Assembly (NCBI GenBank): GCA_022822905.1
Contig: JAJDYE010000017.1
Location: 1-64,000, forward strand
From: Acidimicrobiia bacterium
Lineage (GTDB): Bacteria > Actinomycetota > Acidimicrobiia > Acidimicrobiales > Bin134
DNA: 64,000 nt
Reading direction: 5' to 3'
Below the pieces are notes generated by a model. The model was not told the DNA's origin. It did no database searches and was given only the letters and a program-made list of their open reading frames with translations. The translations under genes and the position numbers were made by a program. Below are positions 24,382 through 34,377 of the stretch, in pieces. Every line of letters starts with the position of its first letter. The first letter of the stretch is position 1.

Positions 24382-27300
24382 CAGAGCCGGTGTTGGTTGG
24401 CCTTGGCGAGATCAACAAGGTCGACGGCTAGCTCATCGAGGCTCTTGTACTCGAACAGGTCGCTCTGGTCGAGATTGCGCTTGATGCTCTTGCGGAGCTC
24501 GTCTTGCTTTGTGGGATTGTCCCAAAACCGCACGGTACTAATGGTCTTGCTGACATCCGTGACCAGGTTGTGGGTGAGCTCGATGAGAAGGTCAGCGGCA
24601 TCTGGATTAGAGCTGGCCACCTTGTCGGCCATGAGACCGTGGAAGGGCAGCTCTGTGTCTGGATCGAGCCCGGTGTCGTCCTCGTCGCTGCGCCCCGCAT
24701 TGATCTGCGCAATCAACTCTTCGAACTCCAGGGCGATCTGATCCCATCGGTCCTCAAGCCTCTCGAGAATCTCGTCGACCCGTTTCGAGAGCTTTCCGTA
24801 GTAGGCGGGATCCTCGTCGATGTGCTCTCGGATGTGGTGGCGCACCGCGTGCTCCATCTCCGACGCCTTGGCCCGGTCCGTGCTGACCCCTTTGAGGCGA
24901 ATCCGAAAATCAGGGTCTGTGATTCTCGCTGGAGCGATCTTCTGGGTCAGGTCGAGCACGGTGATGTGCTCATCAATCAGCCGGCGGACCTTCTCCTTGT
25001 ACTTGAGCGGGTCGAAATCCCCTTCCGGTGTGTCCCGATATCGACGCCGAGTGCGAATCTGGATCTCGCTGAACAGATTGATGTCGTCCACATAGGGCAG
25101 TGCCTCGGGTCGTGGCAGCACGATGTCAAACGTGCTGAGGAATATTCGCAGCGCCACGTCGAACTCAGCCCGGAGCCGCTCATCTCTCAGCAACCAAACG
25201 CAAGCCTCCAGAGCCTCTTCGGTCGCAGCCGGTTCCACTCCCCGCTGAACAAAGAGCTGGCGAACCCGCTGACGCTGCGGTTCCAACTTCTCGATCTCCG
25301 CGGTCAACGGCCGCAGCGCACCTTCGACATCGGGATCAATCTCCCCGTCGTCGCCGGCATAGGCGGCAAGGGCCTGAGTGAGCTGAGACGACACTCCGTA
25401 GTAATCCACCACCAACCCATGGGACTTCTTCGGAGCAGTCCGGTTGACTCGGGCGACGGCTTGAAGCAGCTCGGCCTCTTGGATCATCCGATCGAGGTAC
25501 AGGGCTTGGGCCCACGGTGCATCGAACCCTGTAAGCAGCATCGACTTCACGATCAGCAGCCCCAACGAGCTGTGGCCCTCGACGCCAGCTCCTAGCGGAA
25601 GCTTGAAGCTGTTGATATGTGCCTGTTGTTGCTGCTTGTCGGTCCACTCGGCGTAGTGCGGCGGGTCGTTGTGGTCCCCAGAGATGACTGGCGCAAATTC
25701 AAGGGCGCGGATCAAATCGATCTGCCCCACAGCGGCCCGCAGGAACGACTCGTCAGGATCAATCATCCCTCTAGAGCCGTCAAGTGATTCACCCCCAAGC
25801 TCTTCTAGCTCGACGACCAACTCATCGCGTGCCGAGTTCAATGCGTCGTAGTACCGCAGACACGCCTCCCGGCTGGTGGCCACAATCATGCCCTTGAATC
25901 GGTCGGGCATCACCGTGGCGATGTAGTGGCGCAAGATGTCCTTTGCCTTGGCGGCGATCAGCTCAGGCGCCTCTAGCACTTGGGCGGTAGTGGCGTACTT
26001 CTTCTGAAGGATTTCGCGCTGAAGTTCGGTGGGATCGCGGAACCAGCGGAAGAACACCTCGTCCATCCTCGACGCGCCGCTGACCGCCGCGTCGGTCGTG
26101 CGCCCCTCATAGAAGATCGGCACCGTGGACTCATCGGCTTCCGACTGGGCCAGCGTGTACCGATCGATGTAGTTGCCGAAGATCTCGAGCGTCTTCTTTC
26201 GCTTGCCCATGATGATCGGCGTGCCGGTGAATCCGATGCGTGCCGCATTCGGTAACGCGTTCATCAAGTTGGCGTGCAGCGTCGACGCCTGTGACCGGTG
26301 GGCCTCATCAACCATGACAAGAATCGACTCCGACTCGTTCAGAACCCCAAACTCCTCCTCATCCGTCAGCCCATCGCCGTTCCCGCCAGGGGTGTCGCGA
26401 TACTTCTGGATCATCGCCATCACCACAGCCGGACCTGGCTGCCCCAGCAGTCCCCGCACTTCGGCCGCGCTGCGAGCGACTTTCACCGTCTCGCCGGTCA
26501 AAGCCGCCGTGTCGCGCAGCTGCACCTCCAAATCAGAGCGGTCGGTGACCAGAACGATCTTGAACTTACGAAGCTCGGGATGGCTGCGCATCACCCGAAT
26601 CAAGAACACCATGGTCAAGCTCTTGCCCGACCCCTGGGTATGCCAGATGATCCCACCCCGCCGATCAACGTGACCGTCTTCGTTCCGAGTGGCTCCGGTC
26701 AACAGCCTCTGCAATGCCTTCTGCACTCCCCGGTACTGCTGATACCGGCACACCAGCTTGATGGTGCGACCCGAGCCGGCGTCCATGAACAGGGTGAAAT
26801 GCCTCACGATGTCGAGCAACCTCTCTGGCGCCAACATCCCAGCCGTCAACACCTCCTGCTGAGTGACCGCCTCCAAAAGCATGCCAAGGGATTCTGCGAC
26901 CTCTGCCTTTAACGAGGGATGAGGGTCTTTCCATGCCAGGTAGTGCTCTGGCAAAGCTGAGAACGTTCCTGCCTCTGCCCGTTCCCCAGTAGTAGCCACC
27001 GTGAACTGATTCGTCCAAAACAGCTGCTCTGAGCCCTCCGTGCCTTCAACGTCTCGCTGATTGGCATACCGGCGAAGCTGTTCAATTGCATCTGTTATCC
27101 CGCTCTCTGCCCCCGGTGGCTTGGCCTCGATCACCACCAGTGGGATTCCATTCACGAACAGCGTCACATCCGGCCGGATATTCGGCCTCTTCCCCGGAGT
27201 CGCCACCGAAAACTGCGACACCGCCAGAAAGTCGTTGGCCGACCAGTCATCCCAGCAGATGTAGTCGACGATCTGCTCCCGTCCACCATCCAACCCCGGA

Positions 27301-27617
27301 ACCGCAAACCCGCCCAGCAAGAGCTCCGATGACCGCCGGTTCGCTTCCAACAGTCCTGCCCCCGCAGGCACTGCCCGCAACTCCGCTATCGCCGATTTGA
27401 CCCGCCCCTGGTCGAGCCACGGCTCCCCGTCTTGTCCAACATTGATCCGCCGAAGGGCCGACCCCAACCGCCGCTCCAACAGCACATCTCGCTCAGAGTC
27501 CCGGTCAACAGCATCAGCCTCCTGACGCTCCCTCCAAATCAGCGTCTCCCACCCCAGCAACCTCAGATGTTCGAGCAGCGGTCTCTCAACCCGCTCCCAC
27601 TCAGGACCTGAACTCAC
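24381..27617 (-). CDS. hsdR: Type I restriction endonuclease subunit R
   Basis: The 1078-aa product has an N-terminal PD-(D/E)xK nuclease (RPDVTLF with D150, E164-A-K166). The DEAD-type translocase motor follows: TQGSGKS 327-333 (Walker A), DEAH 437-440, FTGTP 463-467. After the motor comes a long helical region that docks to the methylase. It cleaves DNA lacking HsdM/HsdS modification, after ATP-driven translocation. Its ATG overlaps the hsdS stop by four bases. Length and motif order are complete, so the subunit should be functional. Confidence 0.96.
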   Translation of the reverse strand: MSSGPEWERVERPLLEHLRLLGWETLIWRERQEADAVDRDSERDVLLERRLGSALRRINVGQDGEPWLDQGRVKSAIAELRAVPAGAGLLEANRRSSELLLGGFAVPGLDGGREQIVDYICWDDWSANDFLAVSQFSVATPGKRPNIRPDVTLFVNGIPLVVIEAKPPGAESGITDAIEQLRRYANQRDVEGTEGSEQLFWTNQFTVATTGERAEAGTFSALPEHYLAWKDPHPSLKAEVAESLGMLLEAVTQQEVLTAGMLAPERLLDIVRHFTLFMDAGSGRTIKLVCRYQQYRGVQKALQRLLTGATRNEDGHVDRRGGIIWHTQGSGKSLTMVFLIRVMRSHPELRKFKIVLVTDRSDLEVQLRDTAALTGETVKVARSAAEVRGLLGQPGPAVVMAMIQKYRDTPGGNGDGLTDEEEFGVLNESESILVMVDEAHRSQASTLHANLMNALPNAARIGFTGTPIIMGKRKKTLEIFGNYIDRYTLAQSEADESTVPIFYEGRTTDAAVSGASRMDEVFFRWFRDPTELQREILQKKYATTAQVLEAPELIAAKAKDILRHYIATVMPDRFKGMIVATSREACLRYYDALNSARDELVVELEELGGESLDGSRGMIDPDESFLRAAVGQIDLIRALEFAPVISGDHNDPPHYAEWTDKQQQQAHINSFKLPLGAGVEGHSSLGLLIVKSMLLTGFDAPWAQALYLDRMIQEAELLQAVARVNRTAPKKSHGLVVDYYGVSSQLTQALAAYAGDDGEIDPDVEGALRPLTAEIEKLEPQRQRVRQLFVQRGVEPAATEEALEACVWLLRDERLRAEFDVALRIFLSTFDIVLPRPEALPYVDDINLFSEIQIRTRRRYRDTPEGDFDPLKYKEKVRRLIDEHITVLDLTQKIAPARITDPDFRIRLKGVSTDRAKASEMEHAVRHHIREHIDEDPAYYGKLSKRVDEILERLEDRWDQIALEFEELIAQINAGRSDEDDTGLDPDTELPFHGLMADKVASSNPDAADLLIELTHNLVTDVSKTISTVRFWDNPTKQDELRKSIKRNLDQSDLFEYKSLDELAVDLVDLAKANQHRL

Positions 27618-28780
27618 GCTGCAACCGTCCGAACCCGCCCAAACAGGAGATCAGCAGCAAGCACACTTCTGATATCAATCATCTTGCGAAGAATCGCCGT
27701 TTCGGATTCGATCCGGCGTTCAAACGATCCAGCGAGACGGGCGATGGTTTCCTGGACATCCAACGGCGGAATAGCAATTTGGAATTCAGCCAATTCTCGG
27801 CGGTTAACCTTTGGCATGCCACTACTGCGTCCAGACACCGACACAGCAAAGCGCGAGAATCGTTGTCCTAAAATAACTGAAGCAAGATATCCTCCGTGAA
27901 TTTTTGAAGACGGAGAGAGCGGATACATGTCCGCAGAACACAGGCCGTCAAATGTAGCCAGCCAAGCCTTCCTCAATTCTGGACGGATCTTGGAGTAAAT
28001 CACATCCCCAGTTTTGAATTGATATTTTCCACTGATCGCTCCTTGCTCTCTTGCCGTAACGCGATTCATGAGGATACCCTCTCCGTTAGCCACGATATGA
28101 TCTGGAGCGACAAGCACTAAGGAACAAAAGGGCTCACGACGCGGATCTACCTGACCATTTGGCGGCGAAACGACCTCAAGCAATGACTTATGGCCATACT
28201 GACCTTCAATAGCGGAGAGCTGGCTCTCGACTGCGCCATTCCGCAAGGACGATAACTTCGCAACAACTTTTTCGGTGGCTTGCATAACATCGTCAATAGC
28301 GTCGAGAACGTCCGCAACCCGTTTTTGCTCCTCCAAAGGCGGAAGCGAGATGGGAATTTTTGCGAACACCTCAAAGCGGATGGAACCTCTACGGTCAACT
28401 GAAGCTTGCTCATGTATCTTGTACTGAGCAATGAGTTCAGGGGATTTGAGTAAGTGAATCAAATATCTCTGATCAACGTGCTGTTGAACTGAGAACACCG
28501 TATACATTGGGCTTACGCAGCCAGTTTCCTTGCGTTCGTTTAGACCAATAGAACCCTCTGGCAAGTGATTTGTTGCGTAGGCAAACCATCCAGGTTTGAC
28601 TATTCGATATGCGGACAGATCATCACTAAAAATCTGGCGCCCCTTAAAATATTTGAGAGACGGCACAAGACCTTCGTGTTTGGTCGAACTAAGGACTACT
28701 GGAGCGGGACTGGCACCGACACGCGCGATTTCTCGCTGCAATACATCTCCAAGGCGACAGGCACTCCAGAATTCAGCCAT
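27614..28780 (-). CDS. hsdS: Type I restriction specificity subunit S
   Basis: The 388-aa product has two target-recognition domains, each followed by a conserved helical spacer. The first spacer reads [21 protein letters not shown] and the second reads [19 protein letters not shown]. The start at [13 protein letters not shown] (ATG 28780) overlaps the end of hsdM by 8 bp. An upstream ATG at 28891 lies well inside hsdM and is rejected. The recognition domains are visibly AT-richer than hsdR and hsdM, as is common for exchangeable TRDs. The two TRDs imply a bipartite target that cannot be read from sequence. Confidence 0.93.
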   Translation of the reverse strand: MAEFWSACRLGDVLQREIARVGASPAPVVLSSTKHEGLVPSLKYFKGRQIFSDDLSAYRIVKPGWFAYATNHLPEGSIGLNERKETGCVSPMYTVFSVQQHVDQRYLIHLLKSPELIAQYKIHEQASVDRRGSIRFEVFAKIPISLPPLEEQKRVADVLDAIDDVMQATEKVVAKLSSLRNGAVESQLSAIEGQYGHKSLLEVVSPPNGQVDPRREPFCSLVLVAPDHIVANGEGILMNRVTAREQGAISGKYQFKTGDVIYSKIRPELRKAWLATFDGLCSADMYPLSPSSKIHGGYLASVILGQRFSRFAVSVSGRSSGMPKVNRRELAEFQIAIPPLDVQETIARLAGSFERRIESETAILRKMIDIRSVLAADLLFGRVRTVAA

Positions 28781-31154
28781 ATCCCAAGTCCTTGAAGTGC
28801 TTTTGAAGTCGAGTAGATGCGGCACCACGTTCGGATTCGAGTTGGCTAAGGGTATTGCCATACTTGTTAGCAAGGTTCTCGAACCATGCAACTATGTTGC
28901 GCTCGACGGTAGCAAAGTGGCTAGCTGCGAGCTCCTCGATCCGGCTGCGTAGTACTCCTACGGCTTCGCCGGGAGCATCATTAGGTTGCATGTCCTGAAG
29001 AGCATGGTGGGCTTCTATGAGTAGTCCGTCATCGAGGGATTTCAGTGCTCTTTTGACTCTGGCGCGCTCAGCCTTCAATAGCTTGACCTCAGCCGGGCTG
29101 ACCATATCCTCGTCTGGCTCATCGTCATCCTCCGGGGCTTCGACAGCATTGATCTCAACAACAAGGCGGGCATGTTCGAGCACAAGGTCGGACCTCGCTG
29201 CGAGCTGGCTCCCTGCAAGGAGTTGGATAGCTGTCTGATCAGCCAGATCGGGGGCGTTCTTCTCATCTTGGCTGGCTTCAGCGGTAGTGAGCCAAGCTTC
29301 GATCGCTGCCTTCCACCCTCGGTTGGCGGCAGTCTGGAGCTCGTTGATGCTCTCCTGCCACCATGTGGCAACCATCCCCGCAGCCTCAAAACGGTCCAAT
29401 CCAGCAGATGCCATACAGATGGTGAAACTGTCCACAAATTGGCGTCGCAGAGCAGCAAGGTCGTCGGCAACATGCAAGGCCAGAAGTCTTGGCTCAACAG
29501 TCTCGGACCACCACTGAGGCCAGGGACTTGCGGCAGCCTGCTGCGTGACGGCATACCTAATTGCGCTGTGGGCAGCGTCTCTGCCCTTGTCGGAGGCGAT
29601 GTTGTGGCACCACTCGGCGTAACCGTCGCCCCGGTCAGCAAAGAGGGTTTCAGCATCCAAACCAGCTCGTTGCAGCAGATCCTTCGCTGCATCAATCTCA
29701 GCCATGGGCACACCACCGTGGAGATGGGCTCGCACGTCCTGCGGTTCCGGCGGCGGTGCGTTGTCGGCGTAACGGCGGATGTTGCAATTGAAGTCGTTGT
29801 CGGCAAGTTCATCGATGGTGACAACCTTGGCGAAGCCGTCAACATCGACGAAGTCCTGATAAGTGACGGCGATCTTCTCTTCATCTTGAGGTCGCAAGTA
29901 GTTCTGGGCCCGGCCCTCGCCAAATTCGCGATCGGCATTGATGAACAACACCTTCCCCACCCGCTCCCGTGGCTTCGAGTCCTTGGCCCGCAGTATCAAT
30001 ATGGCGGCAGGTATGCCGGTGCCATAGAAGAGGTTTGGACCTAGGCCAATGACCGTGTCGAGCAGGTCGTCCTCGATGATCTTCCTGCGGATTTCGCCCT
30101 CGGCCCCACCCCGGAACAACACACCATTAGGCATGACGGTGGCGACAACACCATCGACCTTGAGCACGGCCAGCATGTGCTGCAAGAACATGAGGTCGGC
30201 CTTCTTGCCACCTTCCGGGGTGTAGCCGTAGCGGAACCGCTCAGTGTGCGTCAGGGAGTCCTTGTCGTAGTTCTGGCTGAAGGGTGGATTGGTGATCACG
30301 CAGTCAAACCGCTTGAGCTCTCCACCCTTGGTGTGCTCGGGGGTGGTCAAGGTGTCGTTGTTGCGTAGGTCGGCGTCCCGGATGCCGTGCAGAAGCATGT
30401 TCATCTTCGAGATCGACCATGTCGTGCCGTTGTTCTCCTGGCCGGCGAGTTCGAGATTTTCCGGGTTGCCACCGTTATCGGCCACATGGTTGCGGGCGTA
30501 GATCAACATGCCGCCCGACCCCGAGCACGGGTCGTACACCGACATCCCCTCCTGGGGATCAACGAGCCGCACCATCAGCTGCACCACGGGCCGGGGTGTA
30601 TAGAACTCGCCGCCCTTCTTGCCGGCCGAGTCAGCAAAGTCTCGGATCAGATACTCATAGGCCGCGCCCAGTAGATCAGGGAATTCAAAGTCCTCGTTGC
30701 GAAGCCGGTACTTCGAGAAGTGGTCGATCAGATCCCGCCACTTCTTGTCAGACACCGTCGTATTGCCCACCCGACGGTTGAAGTCGATGTGTTGCAGCAC
30801 CCCCTCCAGCGCTTGATTCTCCTCCTCCAGGGCGGCCAGGGCCTTGTTCAACCCATCTCCGACCTGATGATGCAGCTCGTCCCGCAAGTACTCCCACCGA
30901 GCGATCTTCGGCACGAAAAACGCATCTTCGTAGAAATCCGCATCGTCCGCCCGCCTCTCCGCCTCTTCCTCGCTGCGACCCCGATCAAGCTCCCTCTCCA
31001 CGAGGCGTTGCCGCTCCTGCTCGAACACATCGCTCGCCCGTTTCAGAAACAGAGCCCCGAAAATGTACTCCTTGAACTCCGACGCATCCATCTTCCCCCG
31101 CAAGATGTCCGCTGCCGCAAACAAATGCCTCTCAAGCTGGGGCAACGTAAGCAT
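28773..31154 (-). CDS. hsdM: Type I N6-adenine methyltransferase subunit M, with long C-terminal extension
   Basis: The 793-aa product has an HsdM_N-type helical N-terminus ([36 protein letters not shown]), SAM motif DPCSGSGG (208-215) and catalytic NPPF (289-292). These define the amino-methyltransferase that protects host DNA. The catalytic core ends near residue 500. A further 290 residues, helical, acidic and ending in a coiled-coil-like segment, extend it beyond the usual 500-550 aa. A similar long form occurs in some type I systems and may replace part of the S-subunit scaffold. First gene of the operon; divergent from the SIR2 gene, 149 bp away. Confidence 0.95.
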   Translation of the reverse strand: MLTLPQLERHLFAAADILRGKMDASEFKEYIFGALFLKRASDVFEQERQRLVERELDRGRSEEEAERRADDADFYEDAFFVPKIARWEYLRDELHHQVGDGLNKALAALEEENQALEGVLQHIDFNRRVGNTTVSDKKWRDLIDHFSKYRLRNEDFEFPDLLGAAYEYLIRDFADSAGKKGGEFYTPRPVVQLMVRLVDPQEGMSVYDPCSGSGGMLIYARNHVADNGGNPENLELAGQENNGTTWSISKMNMLLHGIRDADLRNNDTLTTPEHTKGGELKRFDCVITNPPFSQNYDKDSLTHTERFRYGYTPEGGKKADLMFLQHMLAVLKVDGVVATVMPNGVLFRGGAEGEIRRKIIEDDLLDTVIGLGPNLFYGTGIPAAILILRAKDSKPRERVGKVLFINADREFGEGRAQNYLRPQDEEKIAVTYQDFVDVDGFAKVVTIDELADNDFNCNIRRYADNAPPPEPQDVRAHLHGGVPMAEIDAAKDLLQRAGLDAETLFADRGDGYAEWCHNIASDKGRDAAHSAIRYAVTQQAAASPWPQWWSETVEPRLLALHVADDLAALRRQFVDSFTICMASAGLDRFEAAGMVATWWQESINELQTAANRGWKAAIEAWLTTAEASQDEKNAPDLADQTAIQLLAGSQLAARSDLVLEHARLVVEINAVEAPEDDDEPDEDMVSPAEVKLLKAERARVKRALKSLDDGLLIEAHHALQDMQPNDAPGEAVGVLRSRIEELAASHFATVERNIVAWFENLANKYGNTLSQLESERGAASTRLQKHFKDLGYG

Positions 31155-31290
31155 GCGCAGACAATAGAGCAGCCCCTCACTCCATGCTGACTCTCGACCG
31201 GAAGTTGGCTAGGGCTGGCAACGAGGCTGCCTCCCTTGCCAGAGCCTTTAGCCGTCTGATCAGGATCAACAAACTGTCACTGGAAGCGGG

Positions 31291-31296
31291 TAGGTT
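31291..31296 (+). promoter_or_regulatory. -10 hexamer of SIR2 gene
   Basis: TAGGTT (TANNNT) sits 7 nt before the ATG at 31304, which supports that start and a leaderless mRNA. No good -35 match is present at the expected distance. Confidence 0.4.
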
Positions 31297-31303
31297 CGCA
31301 GAC

Positions 31304-33016
31304 ATGCCTTCTAATCCTCTGGTTTCGCTCGCGTCCAGCATTCATGCAGGTCCCAAGACGTTTGCTCTGCTGCTTGGTTCCGGTGTCAGTGCTAGCTCCG
31401 GGGTGCCCACCGGTTGGCAAGTAGCGCTTGAACTTATGGGGCGACTTGCCCTCCTTCGAGGCGAAGACGTTGGGGACGACCCCATCGCCTGGTATCGCGA
31501 ACACAGTGGTGGCGAGCCCGACTACTCGGCGTTGCTTACCGAGTTAGCCACGTCCCCAGCTGATCGCCGCAATCTGCTAGAGCCCTCCTTCGAACCAACA
31601 GAGGATGAACGAGCGGAAGGTCTGAAGCTCCCCACAATTGCCCACAACTCCATCGCCAAGCTCGTTGCTGACGGATTCGTTAAGGTGATCGTGACAACCA
31701 ACTTCGACAGACTGCTCGAAATTGCACTAGCGGAGGCGGGAGTCCACCCCCATGTAGTCTCCAGCCCTGCTCACGCCACTAGTGCGTTGCCCCTCACTCA
31801 CAGTCGGTGCTCAATCATCAAGGTGCATGGTGACTACCTGTCTCCTCATCTAAAAAACACTGTCGATGAGCTTGAGCAGTACGACCCCGCTATCGATCAG
31901 CTACTCGACGAAGTCTTCGACCAGTACGGACTCTTGGTCTGTGGATGGTCGGGAATGTGGGATCCTGCCCTTCGGAACGCGATTCTTCGATCACCAGGGC
32001 GGAGGTTCGCGACGTACTGGCTTCACCGCGATCCTCTCGAGTCCGGCACCCAAGAGATCGTGAATCACAGAGACGCCATTGCCGTCCAGATTCAAGATGC
32101 CGACAGCGCGTTTGGTTCTCTCGCTGACATGGTTGACGCCCTCACTGGCGCTGCCGACCAGCGACCTCAAGACACAGCATTTGCAGTCGCTCAACTAAAA
32201 AAGTACCTACCAGACCCAATCCACCGGATCAAACTTCATGATCTTCTGACTTCAGAGACAAACAGAACCATTGACGAGTTCCGCGACCTAAGTGTTGATG
32301 GCGAACTGGACAGTCAACGATATGCAGAACAAATGAGATCCTATGAAGGTGCAACCGCCGGACTGCTTAAGCTATTGACAACCGGGGCATTTTTCGCCGA
32401 TCGAGAGGAACATGACCAGCTTCTGTCTAGATGTGTGGAGCGAATAGCAACCCGAAGTGTGACGCATTCAGGAAAGACTCTACTTATCAATATGCAGCAG
32501 TATCCGACTCTTCTAGCACTCCATGCAGTGGCTTTGGGAGCTATTGCTGCCGATCGTCTAGAACCGATAGCCCTTGTTTTAGGAGCCATTAGAGTAAAGA
32601 ATTCGGAGCAGGATTACTCTATAGGAGTTGCTGTAAGCTCCTGGTGGGTTCTGGATACTGATTGGGTAAAGAAAAGCATTAGCGAGTTGGAGAGCCACAA
32701 GACACCAATCTCGGAACGGCTCCTATACTGCATGCGATCAGCATCACACGAGATTATTCCGGACGATAAGCGACTGGAAGATCTATTCGATGAAGTCGAA
32801 TACTTGTTGGGGCTCTGCTACGCATTCCAATTTGGTAATGGTCCTGTGGGGAGAGCGACATGGCGCAGAAGGCAAACGAACCAAGACCCGGGTGAGATAA
32901 TTGATCGACACTTTGGCTTGTTCAGAAACTTGAAAGTGTTTCCTCAACGAGAACAATACGACAATACCTGTAGGTCTTACGACGAGTTGATCCGATCAAG
33001 CTACTACAGATTGTAG
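31304..33016 (+). CDS. SIR2-domain defence-type protein
   Basis: The 570-aa product has an N-terminal SIR2-like NAD-binding domain: LLLGSGVSASSGVPTGW (25-38), VTTNFDRLLE (130-139), IKVHGDY with H175, and VCGWSGMWD (212-220). These are the hallmarks of bacterial SIR2_2-type domains, many of which deplete NAD upon phage infection. The C-terminal 300 residues are helical and match no domain I recognise; they may sense infection. Starting further upstream at 31184 is possible but unsupported. GC falls markedly in the last 600 bp, a sign of transfer. Divergent from the hsd operon, so it may be a partner or simply an island neighbour. Confidence 0.85.
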   Translation: MPSNPLVSLASSIHAGPKTFALLLGSGVSASSGVPTGWQVALELMGRLALLRGEDVGDDPIAWYREHSGGEPDYSALLTELATSPADRRNLLEPSFEPTEDERAEGLKLPTIAHNSIAKLVADGFVKVIVTTNFDRLLEIALAEAGVHPHVVSSPAHATSALPLTHSRCSIIKVHGDYLSPHLKNTVDELEQYDPAIDQLLDEVFDQYGLLVCGWSGMWDPALRNAILRSPGRRFATYWLHRDPLESGTQEIVNHRDAIAVQIQDADSAFGSLADMVDALTGAADQRPQDTAFAVAQLKKYLPDPIHRIKLHDLLTSETNRTIDEFRDLSVDGELDSQRYAEQMRSYEGATAGLLKLLTTGAFFADREEHDQLLSRCVERIATRSVTHSGKTLLINMQQYPTLLALHAVALGAIAADRLEPIALVLGAIRVKNSEQDYSIGVAVSSWWVLDTDWVKKSISELESHKTPISERLLYCMRSASHEIIPDDKRLEDLFDEVEYLLGLCYAFQFGNGPVGRATWRRRQTNQDPGEIIDRHFGLFRNLKVFPQREQYDNTCRSYDELIRSSYYRL

Positions 33017-33134
33017 GGCTGGCGAACCATTATCTATAAATCTATCGCAAGACATCTTCACAATGCCGTTCTGTGTCGGGGGTGTGTGGTCGATGGAGTG
33101 GCCAAGGTGTTGGCCTCTGATTCGAGAAGTTAGC

Positions 33135-33326
33135 TCACTTTGCGGGTGGAAGATCTTCCTCGGTCAGCACGTCACCCCAGATCAACCAAAGGTCACGTAG
33201 CAGAGGGCTGTCGAGACGGTCCTCCTTGCCGAACTCGTAGAAGCCGCGCAATCCCAGCCCGGTAGCGTCTGCGTTCCTCCTCAGCATCTCAACGATGTCC
33301 TCTCGAGGGACGGTCAAACTGGCCAT
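33135..33326 (-). CDS. Small conserved protein, copy A (63 aa)
   Basis: The product begins MASLTVPREDIVEMLRRNAD and ends DVLTEEDLPPAK. It has an AGGAGG-type ribosome site directly upstream, overlapping the stop codon of the 272-aa gene. A paralogue lies at 35153-35359: 56 of the first 60 residues are identical. It is helical and acidic with a conserved LRDLWLIWGD segment. I do not recognise a family. Position after a larger gene with 9 bp spacing suggests a toxin-antitoxin or immunity-like partner role, which is inference. Confidence 0.7.
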   Translation of the reverse strand: MASLTVPREDIVEMLRRNADATGLGLRGFYEFGKEDRLDSPLLRDLWLIWGDVLTEEDLPPAK

Positions 33327-33335
33327 GGAGTCCTC

Positions 33336-34154
33336 CTAAGCGTCGTAATCTCGGATTTCTTCGGCCCAGTCCTGCTGCTGTCGCAGCAGCGACACGCACA
33401 GCATCACGGCGAGAAGCGCGTTCTCTTTGGACAGATGCTCGACTGTTGGCCGGTGGACCGTCGCGTGCCGGGAAACGGTGTCAGGGATCTTCTCATCCTG
33501 CCCTCCGTGGAACGGCGTGAAGAACTTCGGAATCGGCGCAATTAGAGCGTTGCGATGAACTTTGACCGGTTTGGGCGCGTCGGGGCCAGCAGCATCCAGT
33601 TCGATCTCGGCAAGCATGTACCTGTACTTGCGTTTTTTGCGTTTCTCTTCCCATTCCTGCTCCGCCTGGCTGCTCTCAAATGTCTGAACGCGCGGCACGG
33701 ACGCCCATTGGGCGAGCGGCTCGCCGACCGCGACGGCCAAGGCCATCGCAGCTTCATGGAAACCCGCCTGATAGGCGTCCAGCGAACGACCGATGAGCGT
33801 GCGCAACTCGCTGACCCACGAGTCCGAGCACTCATCGAGAAGCAAGCGGCACTGGGCCACGACCTCCGCTTCACTCGCCATCAGCACATCCATGCGGTCC
33901 CTTGGCGCGGCAGCGACCAGCGCCTTCAGAACGGGTGTTGGCGGAACCCACACCACGGGGATGCCACTATCGACAGCAACGAGCAGGATCTCCTCGGGCC
34001 GCAGACCGCACCCGCGCCAATTCTCCGGCCGAATCAGCCGCAGAGCAGCCGAAAGTGCTCGGTTGGTCTTGGCCTTTTCGAGAACATCCGCATCGTCGAC
34101 ATGGTCGAACTGATCCAAGATCTCCCGCAATGTAATATTGCGTCTCTCCGTCAC
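33336..34154 (-). CDS. Unknown 272-aa protein of the island cassette
   Basis: The start is GTG 34154 (VTERRNITLREILDQF) with GGGAGG 9 nt upstream; an ATG at 34205 lacks a ribosome site. The N-terminal 150 residues are helical. A very charged stretch EWEEKRKKRKYRYM is near 185-198. The C-terminus has PDTVSRHATVHRPTVEHLSKENALLAVMLCVSLLRQ, whose R-H-x3-H arrangement followed by a hydrophobic helix is reminiscent of the NRHxxxHG motif in uncharacterised phage-defence proteins. No firm family. The next gene starts 9 bp downstream, so the two are co-transcribed. Confidence 0.65.
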   Translation of the reverse strand: MTERRNITLREILDQFDHVDDADVLEKAKTNRALSAALRLIRPENWRGCGLRPEEILLVAVDSGIPVVWVPPTPVLKALVAAAPRDRMDVLMASEAEVVAQCRLLLDECSDSWVSELRTLIGRSLDAYQAGFHEAAMALAVAVGEPLAQWASVPRVQTFESSQAEQEWEEKRKKRKYRYMLAEIELDAAGPDAPKPVKVHRNALIAPIPKFFTPFHGGQDEKIPDTVSRHATVHRPTVEHLSKENALLAVMLCVSLLRQQQDWAEEIRDYDA

Positions 34155-34377
34155 GCAGCCCAGCCTCCCAAAACCAATAAAGCACCACCATCCGCATAGA
34201 TACATACCAGCGGACTGTTGAGTTCACGATATGGAGGCCACTCCTGAAAAGTTGGCCGAGGTGCCCTTCCCCAACCCACCGGCGCGGGCCTGAGCTCTGG
34301 CGTGGCCCAAACCGTGTAAGGCGTTGGGCATCGTCCAATATAAGTTCCTATAGAGTCCACATAGACATAACAATCTA

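Noticed and set aside
31304-33016. SIR2 protein as Thoeris ThsA or DSR2
   Set aside because: No TIR-domain ThsB neighbour, and the length and C-terminal sequence do not match either.
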